Assembly: GCA_934271525.1 (NCBI GenBank)
Contig: CAKQRL010000005.1
Location: 23,540-87,539 of the forward strand
Direction: 5' to 3'
Length of the DNA stretch: 64,000 bases
DNA from: an uncultured Rhodocyclaceae bacterium
Lineage (GTDB): Bacteria; Pseudomonadota; Gammaproteobacteria; Burkholderiales; Rhodocyclaceae
Each line of letters begins with the position of its first letter. Position 1 is the first letter of the stretch. Below, piece after piece: positions 1 through 8,594 of this stretch. Position numbers and translations under genes: made by a program. Under the pieces are notes generated by a model. The model did no database searches and was not told the origin of the DNA. It saw nothing but the letters and a program-made list of their open reading frames with translations.

Positions 1-1
1 T

Positions 2-2239
2 CGTTTAAAAATTCGCGCGGATGCAAAATCGCGCTTGGCAGAATCCTTTGAAATCGCCTTGAAATATGCGGATGAGCGCGCCGTGGCATTGAATTTGGAC
101 ACCGGCAAGACACTACTTTTTTCCGCGCGTTTTGCTTGCCCTTTTTGCAATGTGGCTTTGCCGGAATTGTCGCCCCGTTTGTTTAGCTTTAATAATCCTG
201 CGGGCGCTTGCCCGCGTTGCGCAGGATTAGGCGCCATAGAGTTTTTTGACCCAACAAAAATTGTGGATACGCAAAAAACCTTGGAAAACGGCGCCATTCA
301 CGGCTGGGGCAAAGACTCGCCTTATTATTTTCAAATGTTGGAATCCTTGGCAGCGCATTATGATTTTCCTTTAAACGTGCCGTTTTTTAGCTTGCCGCTT
401 GCCATTCAAAATGTGCTTTTAAACGGCTCGGGCGATGAAAAAATTCTTTTTCACTTCCAACAAAAAAACAGTTTTTTTGACCACGGCAAGGGCGATTTTT
501 CAAAAACCCAACGCTTTCTTGGCGTGTTGCATTACTTTGAAAAACGTTATCAAACAAGTGGTCAAGGCAAAATGCGCGATTTGCTTGTGCGTTTTATTTC
601 ACAAAGCCCTTGCCCCGATTGCGCGGGCGAACGGCTCAATTTAACGGCGCGCAATGTCAAAATCAACGGCAAATCGTTGCCGGATGTAAGCAGTTTGTCG
701 TTATCTGCCGCGCGCGATTTTTTTGAAAATTTAAACTTCACTGGTCAGCAGTTGGCTATTGCGCAAAAAATTCAAAAGGAAATCCACGCGCGCTTGAATT
801 TTTTAATTGACGTGGGTTTGCATTATTTAACTTTGAATCGTTCTGCGGAATCGTTATCCGGCGGGGAGGCGCAACGCATTCGCTTGGCTTCTCAAATTGG
901 TTCGGGGTTGTCTGGCGTTTTGTATGTGTTGGATGAACCTTCTATTGGCTTGCACCAGCGCGACAACGCCAAGCTCATCCAAAGCCTTAAAAATCTGCGC
1001 AATATGGGTAATTCCGTTATTGTGGTTGAGCACGATGAAGAAACAATGATCACCGCCGATTTTCTAATTGATATGGGTCCGGGCGCAGGCTTACACGGCG
1101 GAAAAGTGGTTGCCGCTGGCACTCCGTCTGCTATTGCTAAAAATCCAAAATCATTGACAGGGCTTTATTTAAGCGGAAAAAAAACCATCGCCATTCCCAA
1201 CAAGCGGCGGCAAAATGATTCAACGCGGCAAATCCGCATTTTCGGTGCGCGCGGGCATAATTTAAAAAATTTAAACGTGCAGATTCCCGTTGGTTTATTA
1301 ACTTGTATCACGGGCGTATCTGGCTCTGGCAAATCCACGTTAATCAACGAAACCCTTTACCGCGCGGCGCATCAATATTTTTACCATTCCAAAGAATCGC
1401 CACAACCCTTTGGCAACATTGAAGGTTTGGATTTTTTTGACAAAATCATCAACGTGGATCAGTCGCCCATCGGCAGAACGCCGCGCTCCAACCCCGCCAC
1501 TTACACAGGGTTGCTCACGCCGATTCGGGAACTCTTTGCGCAGTTGCCAAGCGCACGTGAGCGCGGTTATGCGCCCGGGCGTTTTTCGTTTAATGTGAAA
1601 GGCGGCAGGTGCGAAGCTTGCCAAGGCGAAGGCTTTGTGAAAGTGGAAATGCACTTTTTGCCCGATATTTTTGTGGAATGCGAGGTTTGCGGCGGCAAAC
1701 GCTACAACCGCGAAACTTTGGAGATTTTTTACAAAGACAAAAATATCCACGACATTTTAAAAATGAGCGTGGAGGAAGCCTTGGAATTTTTTAGCGCCAT
1801 TCCGTCAATTGCCAAAAAGCTAGAAACCTTGATGGACGTGGGCTTGTCGTATATTGAATTGGGACAATCCGCCACCACTTTTTCTGGCGGCGAAGCCCAA
1901 CGCGTGAAGTTGGCGCTGGAACTTTCTAAACGCGACACGGGCAAAACGCTCTACATTTTGGACGAACCCACAACCGGACTACATTTTGCCGACATTGCAA
2001 TGCTGCTCAATGTTTTGCAACGCTTAACCGATGCGGGTAACACGGTGATTGTGATTGAACACAATTTGGATGTCATCAAATGCGCCGACCACATCATTGA
2101 TTTGGGGCCAGAAGGCGGCGACTTTGGCGGGCAGATTATTGCTTGCGGCACGCCCGAAGAAGTTGCGCAAAACAAAAAAAGTTTTACCGGAGAGTTTTTG
2201 AAGAATATTTTGCAAAAATCCACGGTAAACGGAAAATAA
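2..2239 (+). CDS. uvrA: UvrA, excinuclease ABC subunit A (5' end outside window)
   Basis: DNA damage-recognition ATPase of nucleotide excision repair; it loads UvrB at lesions. The frame is open from base 2, and the first visible residues match roughly residue 200 of full-length UvrA (about 940 aa), so about 745 aa are present. Visible are a first zinc module (CPFC and CPRC), the signature SGGEAQRIRLAS with Walker B VLDEPSIGLH, the second Walker A GVSGSGKST, a second zinc module (CEAC, CEVC) and the second signature SGGEAQRVKLA with LDEPTTGLH. The last residues, STVNGK, are encoded by the left arm of a dispersed palindrome that spans the stop codon. Identity is certain; only the N-terminus is missing. 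Confidence 0.97.
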   Translation, partial: RLKIRADAKSRLAESFEIALKYADERAVALNLDTGKTLLFSARFACPFCNVALPELSPRLFSFNNPAGACPRCAGLGAIEFFDPTKIVDTQKTLENGAIHGWGKDSPYYFQMLESLAAHYDFPLNVPFFSLPLAIQNVLLNGSGDEKILFHFQQKNSFFDHGKGDFSKTQRFLGVLHYFEKRYQTSGQGKMRDLLVRFISQSPCPDCAGERLNLTARNVKINGKSLPDVSSLSLSAARDFFENLNFTGQQLAIAQKIQKEIHARLNFLIDVGLHYLTLNRSAESLSGGEAQRIRLASQIGSGLSGVLYVLDEPSIGLHQRDNAKLIQSLKNLRNMGNSVIVVEHDEETMITADFLIDMGPGAGLHGGKVVAAGTPSAIAKNPKSLTGLYLSGKKTIAIPNKRRQNDSTRQIRIFGARGHNLKNLNVQIPVGLLTCITGVSGSGKSTLINETLYRAAHQYFYHSKESPQPFGNIEGLDFFDKIINVDQSPIGRTPRSNPATYTGLLTPIRELFAQLPSARERGYAPGRFSFNVKGGRCEACQGEGFVKVEMHFLPDIFVECEVCGGKRYNRETLEIFYKDKNIHDILKMSVEEALEFFSAIPSIAKKLETLMDVGLSYIELGQSATTFSGGEAQRVKLALELSKRDTGKTLYILDEPTTGLHFADIAMLLNVLQRLTDAGNTVIVIEHNLDVIKCADHIIDLGPEGGDFGGQIIACGTPEEVAQNKKSFTGEFLKNILQKSTVNGK

Positions 2240-2269
2240 TTTTCAAAAAAGTAGTGGGTTTACCGTGGA
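2219..2269. repeat. Palindromic element, 51 bp, across the uvrA stop and next start
   Basis: TCCACGGTAAAC to GTTTACCGTGGA. The left arm encodes the UvrA C-terminus and the right arm holds GTG 2265, the start of the OpgB-like gene. Confidence 0.92.
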
Positions 2270-2711
2270 AAATCAAAAAGTTTTCAGTTTTTTTCGCCAA
2301 GGTTTTGTTTTTGTGGTGATTTTTTTTGCCTTGGTTGCCGTTTTGGCAACGCTTTGGGTGAAGGAACATTTTTTCATTCAACATTTTGGGCAAATTCTTT
2401 ACCATTTGCGTTTTCCGTTGTTGAATATCGGCGAAGAATTGCCGCTTTCTTTTGCAAAATTTTGCCTGCCGCCTGCTTTGTTGGCGGCGTTGTTGCTTGT
2501 TTTTTTAACCCGCAAAAAAGCAACAATCCAAGGCGTTGCAACGCTTGCGGTTGTTTTTGTTTGCGCTATTTTTATCAACCAACAACTCCAAATTGCAGAC
2601 TTTTTCAAAGCGCAAAGCGAGCGCTCGGATTTGTATGAAAAACACTACCGCACTTTTTCTCTAACCCCCCCCCCCGCAAAATTTGAAAAATCTTGTGGTG
2701 ATTTTCATTGA
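2265..2711 (+). CDS. OpgB/LtaS-like transferase, N-terminal membrane fragment (frameshifted by poly-C)
   Basis: This is the N-terminal 148 aa of a split gene. Three hydrophobic stretches (about residues 13-32, 62-82 and 87-107) look like the membrane anchor of an OpgB/LtaS-type transferase. The only plausible start is GTG 2265, inside the right arm of the palindrome at 2219-2269. An 11-C run at 2665-2675 shifts the frame, and translation stops at 2711 after the residues TPPPAKFEKSCGDFH. Losing one C or gaining two would join it to the downstream catalytic frame. This looks like the OFF state of a phase-variable gene; a sequencing or assembly error in the homopolymer is the main alternative. 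Confidence 0.75.
   Translation: MENQKVFSFFRQGFVFVVIFFALVAVLATLWVKEHFFIQHFGQILYHLRFPLLNIGEELPLSFAKFCLPPALLAALLLVFLTRKKATIQGVATLAVVFVCAIFINQQLQIADFFKAQSERSDLYEKHYRTFSLTPPPAKFEKSCGDFH
2665..2675 (+). repeat. Poly-C tract (11 C), phase-variation switch
   Basis: Eleven consecutive C residues inside the OpgB-like gene. Homopolymeric C or G runs of this length slip during replication in Neisseria and Campylobacter contingency genes. With 11 the two halves are out of frame; 10 or 13 restores one frame. Confidence 0.85.
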
Positions 2712-3789
2712 ATCGATGACGAGTGCCTTCACCACCGATTCCGTGCCAACGGGCGAATTACCTGAAACCTTTGCGCCTTATGGCAATTTAACGCCGCATT
2801 TGGGCGCATTGGCAAAAGAAAATGTGAATTTTTCCGCAACTTCTGCTGTTGGCGGCATTACCCAAGTTTTTGGCACAGGCTGGACTACCGCTGGAATGGC
2901 AAGCTATTTGTGCGCAATTCCCATCAATTTGCCTTATGGCAAACATTTGGTGCTCAAACATTATTTTTTAGACAACGCCGTTTGCTTAACCGATATTTTG
3001 AATGCGGCAGGTTTCAAGCAAATAAGAATTTCAGGCATTGCGGATGTTTTTGGCGGTGTGCGCAATTTTTACCAAAAACATAAGGTTGAAGTGCACGATT
3101 TGCCGTATTTTCAACAATTAGGCGTTTTGCCTAAAAAATTAAATGCCAAAGAAGCGGGCGCACAAAATGTGATTTGGACGCCCGGCAAAAAAGCCAACAA
3201 AGCCATTGGCAAGGAATATTGGGGAATAAACGACCGCTTAACCTTTTCTTTGGCTGAAAAAGAAATACGCCAACTTGCTGAAAGTAAAAGTAAAAAACCG
3301 TTTGCCGCCTACATTTCCACAATGGATACGCACCCGCCTTTTGGTTTTGTTGACCCTGAATTTTGCCCCGATTTGCCACGCACATTGCGGCAAAGTTTCA
3401 CTTGTTCCGAGCGGGTGATTTTGGATTTTGTGCAAAAAATTAAAGATATTCCCAACACCGCCATTATTTTGTTGGGCGACCACTTGCCCGTGGATGTGGC
3501 AGAGCTAAAAAACCAAGGCATTTACAACGCTTTTTTAAACCCTGCTTTTTTGGCAGATTCGGCAGATTCGGCAATGTTGGAAAAAACTAAAAACCGAAAA
3601 CTATCGCATTTTGATGTGGCGCCTTTGATTTTGGAATCGGTTGGCATTCCCGCAGAATCCTTTGGTTTGGGGCGCAATCCTTTAAAAACAAAAACCTTGT
3701 TGGAATCGGATTTTTCTTTGGAAGACTTCAACCAACAACTCTTGCGTGGCAACAAAATGTATGATGATTTTTGGAAAAATCCACGGTGA
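2683..3789 (+). CDS. OpgB-like phosphoglycerol transferase, catalytic (sulfatase-fold) part, out of frame
   Basis: Catalytic domain of an alkaline phosphatase/sulfatase-superfamily enzyme, closest by eye to OpgB (MdoB), which transfers phosphoglycerol from phosphatidylglycerol to periplasmic glucans. Seen: an opening metal-site strand NLVVIFIESM, GTGWTTAGMASY with the probable nucleophile Thr, STMDTHPPFG, and LLGDHLP near the C-terminus. With 10 or 13 Cs in the upstream tract the frame reads straight from the membrane segment into NLKNLVVIFIES, so 2265-3789 was one gene of about 500 aa. A TTG at 2683 could start translation but has no clear ribosome site. The stop codon lies in the left arm of the next palindrome. 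Exact substrate (glucan, lipid or other phosphodiester) is inferred. Confidence 0.75.
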   Translation: MKNLVVIFIESMTSAFTTDSVPTGELPETFAPYGNLTPHLGALAKENVNFSATSAVGGITQVFGTGWTTAGMASYLCAIPINLPYGKHLVLKHYFLDNAVCLTDILNAAGFKQIRISGIADVFGGVRNFYQKHKVEVHDLPYFQQLGVLPKKLNAKEAGAQNVIWTPGKKANKAIGKEYWGINDRLTFSLAEKEIRQLAESKSKKPFAAYISTMDTHPPFGFVDPEFCPDLPRTLRQSFTCSERVILDFVQKIKDIPNTAIILLGDHLPVDVAELKNQGIYNAFLNPAFLADSADSAMLEKTKNRKLSHFDVAPLILESVGIPAESFGLGRNPLKTKTLLESDFSLEDFNQQLLRGNKMYDDFWKNPR

Positions 3790-3819
3790 ACGTGAAATTT
3801 TTTTGACGTTTACCGTGGA
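3780..3819. repeat. Palindromic element, short 40-bp form, before grpE
   Basis: TCCACGGTGAAC to GTTTACCGTGGA with the centre cut to AAATTTTTTT; AAAAA before and TTTTT after extend the stem. The upstream stop codon lies in the left arm. Confidence 0.9.
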
Positions 3820-3826
3820 TTTTTGC

Positions 3827-3854
3827 TTGAAAATTGCGATTTTGGTTTTATATA
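3827..3854 (+). promoter_or_regulatory. Putative promoter of grpE
   Basis: TTGAAA at 3827-3832 and TATATA at 3849-3854 are separated by 16 bases, just downstream of a palindrome that would end the previous transcript. No clear heat-shock sigma-32 -10 box (CCCCAT) is visible. Confidence 0.45.
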
Positions 3855-3875
3855 GCGCCGCAAAAGGAGTTTTTT

Positions 3876-4616
3876 ATGAATAACCAACACCAACACCACC
3901 ACAAAAAAGGCGGGAAAAAATCGGATACGCCCGCCGAATCGGAAGTATCCAAAGAATCGCTGAAAACAGAATCGGCACACCAAGCAAAAACAGCTGCATC
4001 GGTGAAAAGCGAGTCGGCAAAAGAGTCGCCAAGCAAATCGGCAAAATCTGAATCTGCACCAAAAGCAAAAATTGCCGAATCAGCCAATGGCGAAATTGGC
4101 GAATCCAATGCAACAGAATCTGCCGAATCGCCTGAAATTCTAGCTTTGCGCAAGGCTTTGGAAGAAGCCAATCAAAACGTGGCGCAGTTGAAAGATTCTT
4201 TTTTGCGAGCCAAAGCGGAATCGGAAAACACGCACCGCCGTGCGCAAGAAGAAATCGCCAAAGCACGCAAATTTGCCTTGGAAGCCTTTGCCAAAGATTT
4301 GCTCGCACCTTGGGATAGCTTGGAAGCCGCTTTAAATGCAAAAAATCAAAGTTTGGAAAGTTTAAAAGAAGGCTTGATGCTTATCAAAAAACAGCTTGAT
4401 TCTGCTTTTCAAAAAAATGCACTTTTGGAAATTAACCCCAAAGAGCAAAAGTTTGACCCGCACCAACACCAAGCCGTTGGGTTGGTTCCTTCTGCTTTGC
4501 CAAAAGATACGGTTGCCAAGGTTTTGCAAAAAGGTTTTTTGATATCTGAGCGTGTTTTGCGCCCGGCAATGGTGATGGTTTCAAACGGCGAAAATGTTGA
4601 AAATCCGCCGTCTTGA
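3876..4616 (+). CDS. grpE: GrpE, nucleotide exchange factor of DnaK
   Basis: Cochaperone that speeds ADP release from DnaK. ATG 3876 is chosen because AAGGAG lies seven bases upstream. The protein is 246 aa against about 200 usual: residues 1-95 are low-complexity, first His/Gln/Lys-rich, then many Glu-Ser, Lys-Ser and Ala repeats. From about residue 95 a long helical coiled-coil follows, and the C-terminal beta domain carries the family sequence FDPHQHQAVG and GFLISERVLRPAMVMVS. It heads a grpE-dnaK-dnaJ cluster in the same orientation, so its role is secure. The N-terminal extension is unusual and probably disordered. Confidence 0.93.
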   Translation: MNNQHQHHHKKGGKKSDTPAESEVSKESLKTESAHQAKTAASVKSESAKESPSKSAKSESAPKAKIAESANGEIGESNATESAESPEILALRKALEEANQNVAQLKDSFLRAKAESENTHRRAQEEIAKARKFALEAFAKDLLAPWDSLEAALNAKNQSLESLKEGLMLIKKQLDSAFQKNALLEINPKEQKFDPHQHQAVGLVPSALPKDTVAKVLQKGFLISERVLRPAMVMVSNGENVENPPS

Positions 4617-4673
4617 TTTTTCAAAAAACGACTTTATATCCACAACACTTGACTTTTTTTTGAGGTTTAAAAA

Positions 4674-6614
4674 ATGGGAAAAATTATTGGTATTGACTTG
4701 GGCACCACAAATAGTTGTGTGGCTGTGATGGAAAACGGCACGCCCAAAGTAATTGAAAACTCAGAAGGCGCACGCACCACGCCTTCTATTGTAGGCTACA
4801 CCGATGATGGCGAAATTTTGTGCGGCGCACCCGCCAAACGCCAAGCGGTAACCAATCCAAAAAATACAATTTACGCTTCCAAACGTTTAATCGGCAGACG
4901 CTTTGATGAAAAAGCCGTGCAAACGGATATTGGCAAATTGCCGTTTAAAATTGTCAAAGCCGACAATGGCGATGCGTGGGTGGAAGTGCGTGGTAAAAAA
5001 ATTGCGCCGCCGCAAGTTTCCGCCGAAGTGTTGCGCAAAATGAAAAAAACGGCAGAAGATTATTTGGGTGAAACGGTAACCGAAGCGGTGATTACCGTTC
5101 CTGCTTATTTTAACGATAGCCAACGCCAAGCCACCAAAGATGCCGGGCGCATTGCGGGTTTGGATGTCAAACGCATTATCAACGAACCTACCGCTGCGGC
5201 GCTTGCTTTTGGAATGGATAAAAGTGCTGGCAAAGACCAAAAAATAGCCGTTTATGATTTGGGCGGCGGCACGTTTGATATTTCCATTATTGAAATTGCC
5301 GATGTGGATGGCGAAAAACAATTTGAAGTGTTGGCAACCAATGGTGATACCTTTTTGGGCGGCGAAGATTTTGACCAACGCTTGATTGATTACATTATTG
5401 AAGAGTTCAAAAAAGAATCCGGCACCGATTTGAAAAAAGACGTTTTGGCGCTCCAACGCTTAAAAGAAGCGGCAGAAAAAGCCAAAATTGAATTGTCTTC
5501 ATCCCAACAAACGGAAGTCAATTTGCCGTATATCACGGCGGATGCGTCAGGCCCCAAACATTTGGCGGTAAAAATCACGCGTGCCAAGTTTGAAGCCTTG
5601 GTAGATGATTTGATTGAGCGCTCCATTTTGCCTTGTGAAACCGCTTTAAAAGATGCTGCTTGCAAGGTCAGCGATATTGCCGATGTGATTTTGGTGGGCG
5701 GCCAAACGCGTATGCCCAAAGTGCAAGAGCGCGTCAAAGCCTTTTTTGGCAAAGAACCGCGGCGCGATGTGAATCCTGATGAAGCCGTGGCTGTGGGCGC
5801 GGCTGTGCAAGGCGGCGTGTTAAAAGGCGATGTCAAAGACGTGTTGTTGTTGGATGTAACGCCGCTTTCATTAGGCATTGAAACCTTGGGCGGCATTATG
5901 ACCAAGCTCATCCAAAAAAACACCACCATTCCAACCAAAGCTTCGCAAGTGTTTTCCACGGCGGACGACAATCAATCGGCGGTAACCATTCACGTTTTGC
6001 AAGGCGAGCGCGAAGTGGCAAGCGCCAACAAAAGTTTGGGACAATTTAATTTGGAAGGCATTCCGCCTGCACCCAGAGGTTTGCCGCAAATTGAAGTCAC
6101 TTTTGATATTGATGCCAACGGCATTATGCATGTGACGGCAAAAGACAAAGCCACGGGCAAAGAAAATCAAATCACCATCAAAGCCAATTCGGGTTTGTCG
6201 GAAGAAGAAATTCAAAAAATGGTCAAAGATGCCGAAATTCACGCCGAAGAAGACAAACGCGTGCAAGAGTTGGCAAATGCGCGCAACCACGCCGATTCAA
6301 TGATTCACATGGCACGCAAGAGCTTGTCGGATTATGGCGATAAAATTGATTCTTCTGACAAAGCCAAAGTGGAAGAAGCCATTAAAGCCTTGGAAGATGC
6401 CGCGCGCGGCAATGACAAAGACGAAATCACCCAAAAAACCGAAGCCTTGATGCAAGCCAGCCAAAAAATTGGCGAGCAAATTTACAAAGCCACGCAACAA
6501 GCGCAATCGAGTGCAACGGATGATTCGGCGCAATCGCAACAATCATCGCCCAACAATTCGGGCGATGACAACGTGGTGGATGCGGAATTTACCGAGGTGA
6601 ATGACAAAAAATAA
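4674..6614 (+). CDS. dnaK: DnaK, Hsp70 chaperone
   Basis: ATP-driven chaperone of the cytoplasm working with GrpE and DnaJ. The 646-aa length is normal. Seen: the start GKIIGIDLGTTNSCVAVMEN, phosphate-binding loop DLGGGTFDISI, NEPTAAALAFG, VGGQTRMPKVQ, the interdomain linker DVLLLDVTPLSLGIETLGG, and a C-terminal lid ending in a Gln/Ser-rich tail with VDAEFTEV. A GAGG ribosome site lies eight bases before ATG 4674. A weak promoter-like pair (TTGATT 4613-4618, TATATC 4635-4640) overlaps the grpE stop, so it may be transcribed both with grpE and alone. It ends at a strong intrinsic terminator before dnaJ. Confidence 0.99.
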   Translation: MGKIIGIDLGTTNSCVAVMENGTPKVIENSEGARTTPSIVGYTDDGEILCGAPAKRQAVTNPKNTIYASKRLIGRRFDEKAVQTDIGKLPFKIVKADNGDAWVEVRGKKIAPPQVSAEVLRKMKKTAEDYLGETVTEAVITVPAYFNDSQRQATKDAGRIAGLDVKRIINEPTAAALAFGMDKSAGKDQKIAVYDLGGGTFDISIIEIADVDGEKQFEVLATNGDTFLGGEDFDQRLIDYIIEEFKKESGTDLKKDVLALQRLKEAAEKAKIELSSSQQTEVNLPYITADASGPKHLAVKITRAKFEALVDDLIERSILPCETALKDAACKVSDIADVILVGGQTRMPKVQERVKAFFGKEPRRDVNPDEAVAVGAAVQGGVLKGDVKDVLLLDVTPLSLGIETLGGIMTKLIQKNTTIPTKASQVFSTADDNQSAVTIHVLQGEREVASANKSLGQFNLEGIPPAPRGLPQIEVTFDIDANGIMHVTAKDKATGKENQITIKANSGLSEEEIQKMVKDAEIHAEEDKRVQELANARNHADSMIHMARKSLSDYGDKIDSSDKAKVEEAIKALEDAARGNDKDEITQKTEALMQASQKIGEQIYKATQQAQSSATDDSAQSQQSSPNNSGDDNVVDAEFTEVNDKK

Positions 6615-6634
6615 TTCACTATTTTTAAAAAACC

Positions 6635-6672
6635 AAAACGCCGCTTTTCTTTGAAGGAAAAGCGGCGTTTTT
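6635..6672 (+). terminator. Intrinsic terminator between dnaK and dnaJ
   Basis: A perfect stem AACGCCGCTTTTC / GAAAAGCGGCGTT with a short loop is followed by a T run. The T run continues directly into a single TCCACGGTCAAC arm. It should limit readthrough from dnaK into dnaJ. Confidence 0.85.
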
Positions 6673-6683
6673 CCACGGTCAAC
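6672..6683 (+). repeat. Single TCCACGGT arm (left type) before dnaJ
   Basis: TCCACGGTCAAC is present, followed by the usual T-rich and A-rich centre, but no matching right arm occurs before the dnaJ start at 6716. Confidence 0.7.
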
Positions 6684-6715
6684 GAAAAATTTTTTTCAAA
6701 AATTAAAAAAACACA

Positions 6716-7858
6716 ATGGCAAAAGAAGATTTGTATCAAGCGCTGGGCGTGCAAAAAGGCGCATCGGATGAGGAAATTAAAAAGGCTTACCGCAAGTTGG
6801 CGATGAAATACCATCCCGACCGCAATCCGGGGGACAAAGCCGCCGAAGAAAAATTCAAACAAGTTAAAGAAGCTTACGAAGTTTTATCCGATTCCCAAAA
6901 ACGTGCCGCTTATGACCAATATGGCTTTGCGGGCATTGACCCATCGCAAGCCGCTTCTGGTGGTGGATTCGGCAGAGGCGGTTTTGGCGGTGGTGGCGGT
7001 TTTGATGATATTGGCGACTTGTTTTCTGAAATTTTTGGCGCAAGCCGCGGGCGCGGTGGCGCAAGAAATGCCGCTTACCGCGGCTCGGATGTGCGTTTTT
7101 CTTTAAACATTACTTTGGAACAAGCCGCGCGCGGAACCGAGGCCAAAATTCGCGTGCCCATTTTAAAAACTTGCAACGATTGCAAAGGAACGGGCGCCAA
7201 ATCGGGCAATGTGCAAACCTGCGCCAAATGCCAAGGCGCTGGGCAAATCCGTATGCAGCAAGGTTTTTTTTCTATTCAACAAACCTGCCCTTATTGCAAA
7301 GGTTCGGGCAAACGCATTGATGACCCTTGCGCCACTTGCCGAGGCGCTGGACGTGTGAAAGAAGAAAAAACCTTGTCGGTGAAAATTCCCGCAGGCATTG
7401 ACAATGGCGACCGCATTCGCTTGTCGGGCGAAGGCGAAGCGGGTTTAAATGGCGGCCCCAATGGCGACCTTTACGTGCAAATTCACATTATTGCGCACAA
7501 CGTTTTTGAGCGTGATAGAAACGATTTGCATTGTGAAACGCCCATTTCTTTTACCACTGCGGCATTGGGTGGTGAAATTGAAATTCCCACCTTAAATGGT
7601 TCGGCACGCTTGAAAATTCCCGCTGGCACGCAAACGGGGCAAGTTTTTCGTTTGTCTGGTAAGGGAATTAAAGGTATGCGCAGTTTAACGCCCGGCAATT
7701 TGATGTGTCACGTGGTGGTGGAAACGCCTGTGAATTTAAACGAGCGCCAAAAAACCTTGTTGCAAGAATTGGCACAAAGTTTTAATGAAAACGAACAATC
7801 CAACCCCAAAGCCCAATCGTGGTTTGAAAAAGTCAAAGGTTTTTTTGGGAATCCTTAA
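6716..7858 (+). CDS. dnaJ: DnaJ, Hsp40 cochaperone
   Basis: Stimulates DnaK ATPase and delivers substrates. The 380 aa show all four domains: J domain (residues 1-70, with YHPDRNPGD containing HPD), a Gly/Phe-rich linker (about 77-105), a zinc region with four CxxCxGxG modules (CNDCKGTG, CAKCQGAG, CPYCKGSG, CATCRGAG) and the C-terminal substrate-binding region. No strong ribosome site precedes ATG 6716; the upstream 45 bases are a single palindrome arm and A/T-rich sequence. It lies 100 bp after dnaK but behind a strong terminator, which suggests its expression is partly uncoupled from dnaK. Confidence 0.98.
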   Translation: MAKEDLYQALGVQKGASDEEIKKAYRKLAMKYHPDRNPGDKAAEEKFKQVKEAYEVLSDSQKRAAYDQYGFAGIDPSQAASGGGFGRGGFGGGGGFDDIGDLFSEIFGASRGRGGARNAAYRGSDVRFSLNITLEQAARGTEAKIRVPILKTCNDCKGTGAKSGNVQTCAKCQGAGQIRMQQGFFSIQQTCPYCKGSGKRIDDPCATCRGAGRVKEEKTLSVKIPAGIDNGDRIRLSGEGEAGLNGGPNGDLYVQIHIIAHNVFERDRNDLHCETPISFTTAALGGEIEIPTLNGSARLKIPAGTQTGQVFRLSGKGIKGMRSLTPGNLMCHVVVETPVNLNERQKTLLQELAQSFNENEQSNPKAQSWFEKVKGFFGNP

Positions 7859-7874
7859 AACTCCCTCATATTTT

Positions 7875-7923
7875 TCCACGGTAAACTTTTGAAGTTTCAA
7901 AATTTTTTGGCGTTTACCGTGGA
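7875..7923. repeat. Palindromic element, 49-bp subtype, left of toxin-antitoxin pair
   Basis: Left arm TCCACGGTAAAC and right arm GTTTACCGTGGA enclose a centre containing TGAAGTTTCA. Apart from three substitutions near the left end it equals the copy at 8522-8570. Confidence 0.9.
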
Positions 7924-7967
7924 GAATCACTTTAAAATTAAAAAAGCTGCGAAAAAGGGAGAAAAAA

Positions 7968-8192
7968 ATGAGTTTGACCATTGAACTTCCACCAGACTTG
8001 GAAAAGAAAATGCGGGAATCTTTTGCCTATTTTTCCAAGGAATGCAAAACGTCCGAAAACTTGCTTTATCAACGTGCTTTGGAATTTTATTTGGAAGACT
8101 TGGAAGATGCGCTTGCTGCCCGCAAAGCCATTGAAGCAGGCGAACCAACAATTCCTTGGGAAGAGATTCAAAGAGAAAATGGGCTTTTATAA
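7968..8192 (+). CDS. RelB-like antitoxin
   Basis: A 74-aa acidic protein ending just inside a RelE-like toxin gene. The N-terminus MSLTIELPPDLEKKM resembles a ribbon-helix-helix strand and helix, and the C-terminal half is helical and acidic, as expected for the toxin-binding part. GGGAG lies upstream of ATG 7968 with good spacing. It would neutralise the toxin and repress the operon from its own promoter; no operator can be assigned by eye. The pair is bracketed by two near-identical palindromic elements, suggesting it arrived as a cassette. Confidence 0.75.
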   Translation: MSLTIELPPDLEKKMRESFAYFSKECKTSENLLYQRALEFYLEDLEDALAARKAIEAGEPTIPWEEIQRENGLL

Positions 8193-8445
8193 AATTGTTT
8201 TTGAAGCCAAAGCACAAAAGCAATTCAACCGATTGGACAAAACCATTCAACGCCGCATTCAGTCGACCTTAAACGAAATTGCCCAACTTGAAAATCCACG
8301 CTCCCGTGGCAAAATGCTCACGGGAAATTTATCGGGTTATTGGCGTTACCGTGTTGGCGATTACCGAATCATTTGCGATATTGTGGATAGCAAAATCATC
8401 ATCTACATTTTGGAAATCGCCCATCGCCGAGAAGTCTACGATTAA
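8179..8445 (+). CDS. RelE/ParE-family toxin
   Basis: An 88-aa basic protein of the RelE superfamily, which either cuts mRNA on the ribosome (RelE) or poisons gyrase (ParE). Typical features are YKIVFEAKAQKQFNRLD at the start, the central block LENPRSRGKMLTGNLSGYWRYRVGDYRIIC, and a closing beta strand IIIYILEIAHRREVYD. The Arg residues and the terminal HRREVY fit a RelE mRNA interferase better than ParE. ATG 8179 overlaps the antitoxin stop by 14 bases, so translation is coupled. Confidence 0.88.
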   Translation: MGFYKIVFEAKAQKQFNRLDKTIQRRIQSTLNEIAQLENPRSRGKMLTGNLSGYWRYRVGDYRIICDIVDSKIIIYILEIAHRREVYD

Positions 8446-8521
8446 ACGCTTTGTTGGCGAAAATTCTCAACAAAATTAAATTCTTCTTTTTCTTACTTTT
8501 AACTTTTAAAAACCGCAAAAA

Positions 8522-8570
8522 TCCACGGTCAGCCTTTGAAGTTTCAAAATTTTTTGGCGTTTACCGTGGA
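8522..8570. repeat. Palindromic element, 49-bp subtype, right of toxin-antitoxin pair
   Basis: TCCACGGTCAGC to GTTTACCGTGGA. The last 36 bases are identical to the copy at 7875-7923, including the unusual TGAAGTTTCA centre not seen in the other copies. Confidence 0.9.
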
Positions 8571-8594
8571 AAATCGCCAAATTTCATCAAAATT

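Noticed and set aside
4887..5971. Two long open frames antisense to dnaK
   Set aside because: Shadows of a conserved, biased gene; their residues show no domain pattern.
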